Source of the DNA: DATLFP01 sp035540955
GTDB taxonomy: Bacteria; Actinomycetota; Acidimicrobiia; Acidimicrobiales; CADCSY01
Assembly: GCA_035540955.1 (NCBI GenBank)
Contig: DATLFP010000030.1
Location: 50,256-114,255, forward strand
Direction: 5' to 3'
DNA length: 64,000 bases
This document shows positions 51,887 to 59,287 of the stretch, one piece after another. A program made the translations under genes and the position numbers. The notes beneath the pieces were generated by a model, which saw only the letters and a list, made by a program, of their open reading frames with translations, was not told where the DNA came from and did not search any database. Within the stretch, counting starts at the first letter, position 1; each line of letters opens with the position of its first letter.

Positions 51887-53221
51887 ATGACCGCGCTGAC
51901 GATCCTGGGCCGCCTCGCCGAGCGGTGGTCGGGCGTCACCGACGACGAGGTCCCCGCCGCCGCCGCCGCCGTGGCCCGCCACTGCGTCCTCGACTGGCTC
52001 GGCTGCACGCTCGCCGGCAGCCGCGAGCCGCTCGCCCGCATCCTCACCGAGCAGGTGGCGGCGCCCGAGGCGGGCGGGCCGTGCACGATCGCGGGGACGT
52101 CGCTCGCGACGTCGGCTCGCACCGCCGCGCTCGTCAACGGCGCCGCCGGCCACGCCCTCGACTTCGACGACACCCACACCCTTCTGTCCGGCCACCCGAC
52201 GGTGCCGGTGCTGCCGGCGGTCCTCGCCGTGGCGGAGGAGATCGGGGCGGACGGGCTCGCCGTCCGGACCGCGCTGGTGGCCGGCATCGAGGTCGAGTGC
52301 CGGGTCGGGGCACTGCTGGCGCCGGGCCATTACCGGGCCGGCTGGCACGCCACCGGGACCGTCGGCACGATCGGCGCGGCCATGGCGGTGGCCCGCCTGC
52401 TCGGCCTCGACGCCGCGGCCACCGTCCACGCGCTGGCGCTCGCCGCGACGCAGGCCGCCGGCGTCAAGGCGAGCTTCGGCACCATGGCCAAGCCGCTGCA
52501 CGCCGGGAAGGCGGCGACCGACGGCATCCTCGCCGCCCGCCTTGCCGCGGCGGGCTTCACCGGCAACCCTGCGGTGCTCGAGGCGCCGCAGGGCCTGGCC
52601 GAGGCGGCCGGCGGCGGCGCGCTCGACACCGAGCGCCTCGACCGGCTCGAGAGTCAGTGGGTGATCCGCGACACGCTGTTCAAGTATCACGCCGCCTGCT
52701 ACCTCACCCACGCGTCGATCAACGCCGCCTCGGTGCTGCGGGAGAAGGTGGCGCCCGGCGACGTCGCGTCCGTCGAGGTGCACGTCGCGCCCGACTCGCT
52801 GCAGGTCTGCAACATCCCCGAGCCGGTGACCGGCCTCGAGGGCAAGTTCAGCCTGCGAGCGACCGCGGCCATGGCGCTGCTCGGTGACGACACCACCGAC
52901 ATGGCCGCGTACTCCGACGCCCGCATGGTCGACCCCGAGCTCGTCGCGCTGCGCGACAAGGTGACGGTCGTGCCCGACGGCCGGGTCGGCACGCAGTCCA
53001 CCGTCGTCGTCGTCACCCGATCCGGTGACCGAGTCGAGGCCGACGACGACACCGGCCAGCCCGCGGCCGACCTCGACGTGCAGTGGGCCCGGCTGTCCTC
53101 GAAGTTCCTCGCCCTCGCCGCGCCGGTGGTGGGCGAGGCACGGGCCCGGGAGCTGCACGCCGCGGTCGCCTCGCTCGAGTCGCAGCCACCGGCGCTGCTG
53201 GCCCGCACGCGCACTTCATGA
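51887..53221 (+). CDS. MmgE/PrpD family protein
   Basis: A 444-residue member of the MmgE/PrpD family, which includes 2-methylcitrate dehydratase and iron-independent aconitate/itaconate-type enzymes. Typical segments are HCVLDWLGCTLAGSREPLA, NGAAGHALDFDDTH and GWHATGTVGTIGAAMAVARLLG. Members dehydrate tricarboxylates or decarboxylate cis-aconitate, but many have other roles, so I give only the family. ATG has no strong ribosome site, and the 12-base gap suggests coupling. The stop overlaps the next ATG. Its company of CoA-transferase and CitE-like lyase suggests branched dicarboxylate chemistry. Confidence 0.88.
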   Translation: MTALTILGRLAERWSGVTDDEVPAAAAAVARHCVLDWLGCTLAGSREPLARILTEQVAAPEAGGPCTIAGTSLATSARTAALVNGAAGHALDFDDTHTLLSGHPTVPVLPAVLAVAEEIGADGLAVRTALVAGIEVECRVGALLAPGHYRAGWHATGTVGTIGAAMAVARLLGLDAAATVHALALAATQAAGVKASFGTMAKPLHAGKAATDGILAARLAAAGFTGNPAVLEAPQGLAEAAGGGALDTERLDRLESQWVIRDTLFKYHAACYLTHASINAASVLREKVAPGDVASVEVHVAPDSLQVCNIPEPVTGLEGKFSLRATAAMALLGDDTTDMAAYSDARMVDPELVALRDKVTVVPDGRVGTQSTVVVVTRSGDRVEADDDTGQPAADLDVQWARLSSKFLALAAPVVGEARARELHAAVASLESQPPALLARTRTS

Positions 53222-53715
53222 GCGGGCCGGAGCTCTCGTCGTTCCCGACCCGCCGGCGGGGAAACCCGTTCGAGGCCTTCGAGGTGGGTCGGGTGTTCGC
53301 GCACCACTGGGGTCGCACGATCACCGCCGGCGACAACGCGCTGTTCACCACGATCACCCACGCCTTCAACCCGCTGTACCTCAACGCCGAGCACGCCCGG
53401 TCCCTCGGTCACCCCGACGTCGTCGTGAACCCGCTGCTCGTGCTGTGCACCGCGGTGGGCATGAGCGTCGAGGACCTGAGCGAGATCGGCGGCCCGTTCC
53501 TCGGCATCGAGGACCTCACCTTCCACCGCCCCGTGTACCCGGGCGACACGGTGACGGCCAGCAGCACCGTGGTCGACGCGCGGGCGTCGGCGAGCCGGCC
53601 CCGCACCGGGATCGTGACGTGGCACACCGAGGTGCACAACCAGCGCGACGAGCTGGTCCTCGACTACCGGCGCACGAACCTCGTCGCCATGGCCGGCACG
53701 GGACCGTCGCGGTGA
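53218..53715 (+). CDS. MaoC-like dehydratase 1
   Basis: A 165-residue hot-dog-fold protein of the MaoC hydratase family. It shows the GRTITAGDNALFTTITHAFNPLYLN active-site helix split by Asp and His, and the beta strands FLGIEDLTFHRPVYPGDTVT. It would hydrate an enoyl-CoA. ATGA overlap with the PrpD stop and a GTG overlap with the next gene place it firmly in the operon. A second, diverged MaoC protein is encoded one gene downstream, and the two may form a heterodimer like two-domain hydratases. Confidence 0.87.
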   Translation: MSGPELSSFPTRRRGNPFEAFEVGRVFAHHWGRTITAGDNALFTTITHAFNPLYLNAEHARSLGHPDVVVNPLLVLCTAVGMSVEDLSEIGGPFLGIEDLTFHRPVYPGDTVTASSTVVDARASASRPRTGIVTWHTEVHNQRDELVLDYRRTNLVAMAGTGPSR

Positions 53716-54905
53716 AGAGCCTGTACCTCACCCCCGAGCGGCTGGCGATCCAGGCCGAGGCTCGCCAGTTCGCCATGGACGAGGTGCTCCCCGTCGCCAA
53801 CGAGCTCGACCCGCAGAAGGCGGAGATCCCCGACGACCTGCTCGCCCGCATGGGCGAGCTCGGCTACTTCGGCATCACCATCCCGCGCGACGCCGGCGGC
53901 CTCGGGCTCGGCGTGTTCGAGTACTGCCTCATCGCCGAGGAGCTGGCCCGGGCGTGGATGAGCGTGGCGTCGATCATCGCCCGCGCCCAGGGCATGGGCA
54001 CCCACGTGGGGGACGAGGCGAAGCGCCGCGCGCTGCTCGAGCGCAGCGCGAGGGGCGAGTGGATCGGTGCCGCCGCGCTGTCGGAGCCCGGCGCCGGGTC
54101 CGACCTCGCCAACGTGCAGTGCCGGGCGACGCGCGACGGCGACGACTGGGTGATCACGGGCGAGAAGCGGTGGTGCGGCAACGCGCTGCGGGCCGACTTC
54201 ATCCAGCTCCTCGCCCGGACGCGCGACCCCGAGCCGGGCGAGCGCCGCTCCGCCGGGCTGGCCACGTTCGTGATCGAGAAGCCCCGCGGCGAGTTCCCGG
54301 CCGGGCTGCGGGGCGAGCCGATCGACAAGATCGGCTACCACGGCATGCTCACGTGGAACCTGTGGTTCGAGGGGCTGCGGGTCCCGGACGCCAACCGGGT
54401 CGGCGCCATGTACCGAGCGAGCGGTGACGGCGGCGGCGAGCGGAGCGCGTTCGCCGCCACCCAGGCCGGGCTCAACGTCGCCCGCGTGCACACCGCGGCG
54501 CGCGCCGTCGGGCTGGCCCGCGGCGCGCTCGAGGACTGCGTCGCCTATAGCAAGGAGCGGGTGCAGTTCGGCCAGCCCATCGCCGGGTTCCAGGCCATCC
54601 GGTTCAAGATCGCCGACATGGCGGCCGAGATCGAGGCGTCGCGGGCGCTGATGCACCAGGTCGCCCAGGCGATGGACGACGGCGAGGCGGTCGAGACCGA
54701 GGCGGCCATGGTGAAGCTCGTCGCCACCGAGATGGCGGTGCGGGTGACGGGGGAGGGCATCCAGGTGCACGGAGGCAACGGCTACACCACCGAACGATCC
54801 GTCGAGCGCTACTGGCGCGATGCCCGGCTCACCACCATCTTCGAGGGCACGTCGGAGATCCAGCGCCGCACCATCTCCGACCGGCTGCTGGGACGCTCCT
54901 CGTGA
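53712..54905 (+). CDS. Acyl-CoA dehydrogenase between two MaoC genes
   Basis: A 397-residue acyl-CoA dehydrogenase with all signatures: ALSEPGAGSDLANVQCRAT, WVITGEKRWCGNALRADF, QVHGGNGYTTERSVERYWRDAR and the catalytic Glu of TIFEGTSEIQ. This one is canonical, in contrast to the dehydrogenases at 27753 and 41363. GTG overlaps the MaoC-1 stop, and the GTG of MaoC-2 overlaps its stop. A dehydrogenase flanked by hydratases provides the first two oxidative steps on an acyl-CoA. Confidence 0.92.
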   Translation: MKSLYLTPERLAIQAEARQFAMDEVLPVANELDPQKAEIPDDLLARMGELGYFGITIPRDAGGLGLGVFEYCLIAEELARAWMSVASIIARAQGMGTHVGDEAKRRALLERSARGEWIGAAALSEPGAGSDLANVQCRATRDGDDWVITGEKRWCGNALRADFIQLLARTRDPEPGERRSAGLATFVIEKPRGEFPAGLRGEPIDKIGYHGMLTWNLWFEGLRVPDANRVGAMYRASGDGGGERSAFAATQAGLNVARVHTAARAVGLARGALEDCVAYSKERVQFGQPIAGFQAIRFKIADMAAEIEASRALMHQVAQAMDDGEAVETEAAMVKLVATEMAVRVTGEGIQVHGGNGYTTERSVERYWRDARLTTIFEGTSEIQRRTISDRLLGRSS

Positions 54906-55369
54906 CGCGGCTCACCGGTGACGGCACCTGGTTCGAGGACTTCACCGTGGGGGACCGGTGGCGCTCGGCCCGGGGCACGACGGTGGGCGAGGTCGAGAAC
55001 CAGCTCTTGACCAAGCTCGTGCTCAACACCGCCCAGTCCCACTTCAACGAGCACGTGATGGAGGGCTCGCCCATGGGCGAGGGCCGGCTCGTGTTCGGGC
55101 TCGTCACCGGGTCGATCGTGCTCGGCCTCGCCACCCAGGACACTGCCGAGAACGCGCTGGCCGAGGTGGCGCTCGACAAGCTGCGGTTCACCTCGCCCGT
55201 GCACCACGGCGACACGCTGTACGCGTTCACCGAGGTGGCGGCGGTGGAGCCCGCCGACCGCGACGACGCCGGGCTCGTCACGTTCCGGCACTGGGGCGCC
55301 AACCAGCGCGACCAGATCGTGTTCGAGGCCGAGCGCACCGTGCTCGTCCGCCGGCGGGACCACGCGTGA
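54902..55369 (+). CDS. MaoC-like dehydratase 2
   Basis: A 155-residue hot-dog protein of the MaoC type with active-site segment LTKLVLNTAQSHFNEHVM and the strands FGLVTGSIVLGLATQD and LRFTSPVHHGDTLYAF. The NTAQSHFNEH motif places it with hydratases of branched or dicarboxylic enoyl-CoAs (for example mesaconyl-CoA-type), not with classical (R)-specific hydratases. It is only distantly related to MaoC-1. GTG overlaps the upstream stop. Confidence 0.87.
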   Translation: MTRLTGDGTWFEDFTVGDRWRSARGTTVGEVENQLLTKLVLNTAQSHFNEHVMEGSPMGEGRLVFGLVTGSIVLGLATQDTAENALAEVALDKLRFTSPVHHGDTLYAFTEVAAVEPADRDDAGLVTFRHWGANQRDQIVFEAERTVLVRRRDHA

Positions 55370-56556
55370 CCGCCACCGCCACCGGGCCGCTGGCCGGCGT
55401 GCGGGTCATCGACGCCACCCAGGCGCTGGCCGGGCCGTTCTGCACGATGCTGCTCGCCGACCTCGGCGCCGACGTCGTGAAGATCGAGCCGCCCGCCGGT
55501 GACATGACGCGCTTCGGCGGACCGTTCACCCGTGCCGACACCGAGCACGCGTACGGCGGCTACTTCGCCAGCATCAACCGCAACAAGCGCAGCGTTGTGC
55601 TCGACCTCAAGACCGGCGCCGGGCGCGACGCGCTGCTCGGGCTGGTGGCCGGCGCGGACGTGTTCGTCGAGAACTCCAAGGCCGGGGTGATGGACGGGCT
55701 CGGCGTCGGCTACGAGGTGATGCGCGACCGCAACCCGGCGCTCGTGTACGGCGCGGTGCGGGGCTTCGGCGACCCCCGCACCGGGGTGAGCCCGTACCAG
55801 GACTGGCCGGCGTTCGACGTCGTCGCCCAGGCCATGGGCGGTGCCGTCGGCATCACCGGCACCGAGGACGGCCGCACGTTCCGGTGCGGCCCGAGCATCG
55901 GCGACCTCTACCCGGCGACGCTGCTGGCCCTCGGCATCACCGCCGCCCTGCACCACGCATCGCGCTCCGGCACCGGGCAGTTCCTCGACGTCGCCATGTA
56001 CGACGGCGTGCTCGCGCTGTGCGAGGCGATCGTGTACCGCTACTCCTACACCGGCCAGGTGTCGGTGCCCACCGGCAACGGCCATCCGGCCCTGGCGCCC
56101 TTCGACCTGTTCCCGACCGCCGACGGCGGCTGCGCCATCGCGGCGCCGACCGACCGGCACTGGCCCATCCTGTGCGGGCTCATCGGGCGCGACGACCTCG
56201 TCGACGACGATCGCACCCGCACCAACCGCGAGCGGGTGGCAAACGCGCCGTTCGTGCGGGAGGCGATCGCGGCGTGGACGTCGTCGCGTCCGACCGCCGA
56301 GGTGGTGGCCGCGCTCGCCGGCCACGTCCCGGTCGGGCCCGTCAACACCGCGGCGGCCATCTTCGCCGACCCCCACGTGGCGGCCCGCTCGATGCTCGTC
56401 ACCGTCGAGCAGCCCGACGGCTCCGAACCGGTGGTGCTCGCCGGATCCCCCATCAAGCTGACCGAGACGCCGGCCGGCGTCTACCGGCGGCCGCCGCGGC
56501 TGGGCGAGCACACCGCCGAGGTGCTGGCCGAGATCGAGATGGAGGTGCCCCAGTGA
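55366..56556 (+). CDS. CaiB/BaiF family CoA-transferase
   Basis: A 396-residue class III CoA-transferase. The N-terminal GVRVIDATQALAGPFCTMLLADLGADVVKIE and the catalytic Asp near 180 in GPSIGDLYPATLL are clear. It moves CoA between acids such as succinyl-CoA and an acyl acceptor, activating a carboxylate without ATP. Placed between a MaoC hydratase and a CitE lyase, it resembles CoA-transferases for citramalate, itaconate or mesaconate. GTG overlaps the upstream stop. A double-length relative is at 59288. Confidence 0.92.
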   Translation: MTATATGPLAGVRVIDATQALAGPFCTMLLADLGADVVKIEPPAGDMTRFGGPFTRADTEHAYGGYFASINRNKRSVVLDLKTGAGRDALLGLVAGADVFVENSKAGVMDGLGVGYEVMRDRNPALVYGAVRGFGDPRTGVSPYQDWPAFDVVAQAMGGAVGITGTEDGRTFRCGPSIGDLYPATLLALGITAALHHASRSGTGQFLDVAMYDGVLALCEAIVYRYSYTGQVSVPTGNGHPALAPFDLFPTADGGCAIAAPTDRHWPILCGLIGRDDLVDDDRTRTNRERVANAPFVREAIAAWTSSRPTAEVVAALAGHVPVGPVNTAAAIFADPHVAARSMLVTVEQPDGSEPVVLAGSPIKLTETPAGVYRRPPRLGEHTAEVLAEIEMEVPQ

Positions 56557-57464
56557 CCACGACGACGCGGCTGCGGCGCTCGGAGCTCAGCACGCCGGGC
56601 ACGAGCGAGAAGATGATGGCCAAGGCGGCGGTGAGCGACGCCGACCTCGTGTTCCTCGACCTCGAGGACTCGGTGGCGCCGGCCGAAAAGGAAGGCGCCC
56701 GGCGCCTCGTGGCCGACGCGCTCGTGCAGCACGACTGGGGCCGCAAGACCCGGGCGGTGCGCATCAACGGCGTGCACACCCGCTGGGCCCACGGCGACCT
56801 GATCGAGATCGTCACCGCCGCCGGCGCGTGCCTCGACGTGGTGATCGTGCCCAAGGTGAAGGCGCCGCGCGACGTGTGGTTCGTCGACTCGCTGCTTGCC
56901 CAGCTCGAGGACCAGCTCGGCCTTGACCACCGCATCGGCATCGAGATCCTCATCGAGGAGACCGAGGCGCTGGCCCGGGTCGAGGAGATCGCCGGCTGCT
57001 GCCCGCGCCTCGAGGCGCTCATCCTCGGCGTCGGCGACCTGTCGGCGAGCCAGGGGATCCGCACCGGTCACATCGGCGACGCCGACGACCGCTACCCCGG
57101 CGACATGTGGCACTACGCCCGCAACCGGATGATCGTCGCCGCCCGCGCCAACGGGCTCGACGCCATCGACGGCCCGTACGCCAACTTCCGCAACCCCGAC
57201 GGCTACCGCAAGGAGGCGGGGTGGGCCGCCACGCTGGGCTGCGTCGGCAAGTGGGCGATCCACCCCAGCCAGATCGAGCTCGCCAACGAGGTGTTCGCCC
57301 CGACCGAGGCCGAGGTGGAGCGGGCCCGCGAGGCGGTGGAGGCGGTCCGGGCGGCGGAGGCGGCCGGGGCCGGCGCCGCCGACCTCGGCGGGATGATGAT
57401 CGACGCCGCCACCGCTCGCATCTTCCAGGTCACCCTCGACCGCGCCGCCCAGATCGCCGGGTAG
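56553..57464 (+). CDS. HpcH/HpaI-CitE-like acyl-CoA lyase
   Basis: A 303-residue CitE-like TIM-barrel lyase. It shows RRSELSTPGTSEKMMAKA (CoA phosphate site), DLVFLDLEDSVAP (Mg-binding Glu/Asp), IEILIEETEALARVEEI, LGVGDLSAS and CVGKWAIHPSQIE. Relatives cleave malyl-, beta-methylmalyl-, citramalyl- or HMG-CoA; M. tuberculosis Rv2498c, a beta-hydroxyacyl-CoA lyase of itaconate breakdown, also neighbours a MaoC and an acyl-CoA dehydrogenase gene. It ends the nine-gene operon and would perform the final carbon-carbon cleavage. It converges on the wall-binding protein, 16 bases away. Confidence 0.9.
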   Translation: MTTTTRLRRSELSTPGTSEKMMAKAAVSDADLVFLDLEDSVAPAEKEGARRLVADALVQHDWGRKTRAVRINGVHTRWAHGDLIEIVTAAGACLDVVIVPKVKAPRDVWFVDSLLAQLEDQLGLDHRIGIEILIEETEALARVEEIAGCCPRLEALILGVGDLSASQGIRTGHIGDADDRYPGDMWHYARNRMIVAARANGLDAIDGPYANFRNPDGYRKEAGWAATLGCVGKWAIHPSQIELANEVFAPTEAEVERAREAVEAVRAAEAAGAGAADLGGMMIDAATARIFQVTLDRAAQIAG

Positions 57465-57480
57465 CTGCAGTGCCGGCCAC

Positions 57481-59265
57481 TCAACCGTCCCCTGGCCATG
57501 CCGGTGGCGGCAGGGCGGCCTGGGGAAGCGGGTCGAGGAACACGCTGCGGGCGAGGTCCGTGCAGTCCGAGCGCCCGTGGCCCCAGTAGTCGTCATTGCC
57601 CACGTCGAGCGCCGAGGCATACCACGGCTCGTCACCGCTGTACATCAGATCGGTGGGCGCATCTGACGTGTGGCCGGCGAGCGTGTGGTTCGGTGCGCAC
57701 GTGCCGACGGCGCCGAGCGTGTGGAACATCTCGTGCAGCATGCCGAGGTCGAGATACCCGGGCTCGGTGGGCGAGGCGCCGAGGGTGTTCGTGTCGCACG
57801 GGGGAGCACCGGGCGGCTCTCCGTGCAGGTACAGCGCGGCCGCTCGACCGACGAGCTGCGGCGGCCACGCCCCACCGCCGCACGAGTAGTCCGACCGGCC
57901 GTCGTAGTACAGGGCGTAGAGCTTGCGGGGGGAGTCGAAGCCCGCCTCGGCGAGGAGCGCATCCAGGACGTCGCGGATGCGGGGATCGTTGGCGGCCATG
58001 TCGGCGTCGGTGACATCGAGCCGGTGGAAGGTCACGTCGAGCTCACCCTCGAAGGTGTCCACCGCCAGCCGTGATCCGCCGCTCTGCTCGGCGAGCCACG
58101 TCTGGAACGCGGCGACGGACCGCGCGATCGAGCCCTCGAGGTCGAGCTCGCGGTCCTGGCCGTCGGCCGGCACGACGTACATGGCGTGCACCTGCCAGCG
58201 GTCCGTCGCCAGGTCGTCAGGGCGATCGGTCGTCGCCCGCTGCACCTCGTTCCCGCCGCACCGCTCCAGTGCCGCCACCGCCGGCCCGAGAGCGCCCTCG
58301 CCGCCGACGAGGTGCACGACATCGGGATCGAGCCGATCGATCTCGCCGGCTGCGGCGGCCGAGAGGCAGTCGCGCTCGGAGAGCAGCAGCGGGGCGTCGA
58401 GCGCGCCGGCGGCCGCGCCGGCGGCAAGGGCGTCGGCGAAGGAGGCGCCGGTCACGACGAACACCGAGTCCGCCTCCCGGAACGCGTCCGCGCTCACGAG
58501 CGCCGCCGTCGCGTACCTGTCGGCGCCGGCCAGACGCTGCACGTCGGGTGCCAACGCTCGGAGCTCGGCGACGACGGCCTCCGCGACGGCACCGGATCCG
58601 CCGAGCACGCGGATCGCGTCGGGCGCGAGGGTTCGCAGCGCGTCGAGCGTGACCGCAGGGATCGCGTCGCGCTCGACGAGCAGCACCGGTCCACGGTGGT
58701 ACCCGCCCGCCGCGCCGCCCGCCAACGCATCCGCGAAGCCGGCTCCCGACGCGACGTAGGCCACCGTGACGCCCGGCTCGAAGATCCAGGTCGCAAGGCT
58801 GGCGGCGGTGCCGTAGCGGCTCGTGCCGGCGATCCGGAACACCTCTTCGGCCAGCGGCTCGAGCTGCGCCTCGACGCCGGCCGACACCGCCGCGGGCCCG
58901 CCCAGGACGACGATCCTCGACGGTGCCAGGCGACGCAGCTCGGTCGCCGTCACGCTGGGGAGCGCGTCGGGGTCGGTGAGCAGCGTCGGGCCACCGTGCA
59001 CCGTGGCGACGGGTCCGCCCGCGAGCGCGTCGGCGAAGGATGTCCCCGTGGCGACGAACGCCACCTCCGCGCCGTCGGGGAAGGCGAGCTGTGACAGCTC
59101 GGCGGCGGTCGCGTAGCGGTCGGAGCCGGCGGTCCGTCTCAGCGTCGTCTCGGCGAGGGCCGGCGGCGTCGAGGATGCGAGCAGGACGGCGAGCATCGTG
59201 ACCACGATCGCTGCCCGGCGGCGCACCGAGCGTGACGGTACAACCGAGCCAGGCCGCCGGGGCAT
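57481..59265 (-). CDS. Secreted cell-wall-binding protein with metalloprotease-like domain
   Basis: A 594-residue exported protein. A signal peptide (Arg-rich start, then a hydrophobic core ending near ALA-E at about 38) precedes three cell-wall-binding type 2 repeats (about 40-330), each with AGSDRYATA-like, GxSFADALAGG and VVLGGxxAV motifs. The C-terminal region (about 360-580) carries LHEMFHTLGAVG, an HExxHxxG zinc motif near 510, followed by DLMYS like a Met-turn. The third His ligand of strict metzincins is not at the usual place. It is likely a wall-attached zinc protease. ATG lies 22 bases after the CoA-transferase stop; no ribosome site is obvious. Confidence 0.85.
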   Translation of the reverse strand: MPRRPGSVVPSRSVRRRAAIVVTMLAVLLASSTPPALAETTLRRTAGSDRYATAAELSQLAFPDGAEVAFVATGTSFADALAGGPVATVHGGPTLLTDPDALPSVTATELRRLAPSRIVVLGGPAAVSAGVEAQLEPLAEEVFRIAGTSRYGTAASLATWIFEPGVTVAYVASGAGFADALAGGAAGGYHRGPVLLVERDAIPAVTLDALRTLAPDAIRVLGGSGAVAEAVVAELRALAPDVQRLAGADRYATAALVSADAFREADSVFVVTGASFADALAAGAAAGALDAPLLLSERDCLSAAAAGEIDRLDPDVVHLVGGEGALGPAVAALERCGGNEVQRATTDRPDDLATDRWQVHAMYVVPADGQDRELDLEGSIARSVAAFQTWLAEQSGGSRLAVDTFEGELDVTFHRLDVTDADMAANDPRIRDVLDALLAEAGFDSPRKLYALYYDGRSDYSCGGGAWPPQLVGRAAALYLHGEPPGAPPCDTNTLGASPTEPGYLDLGMLHEMFHTLGAVGTCAPNHTLAGHTSDAPTDLMYSGDEPWYASALDVGNDDYWGHGRSDCTDLARSVFLDPLPQAALPPPAWPGDG

Positions 59266-59287
59266 AGCGCGCGGCAGCCGGGGCTGC

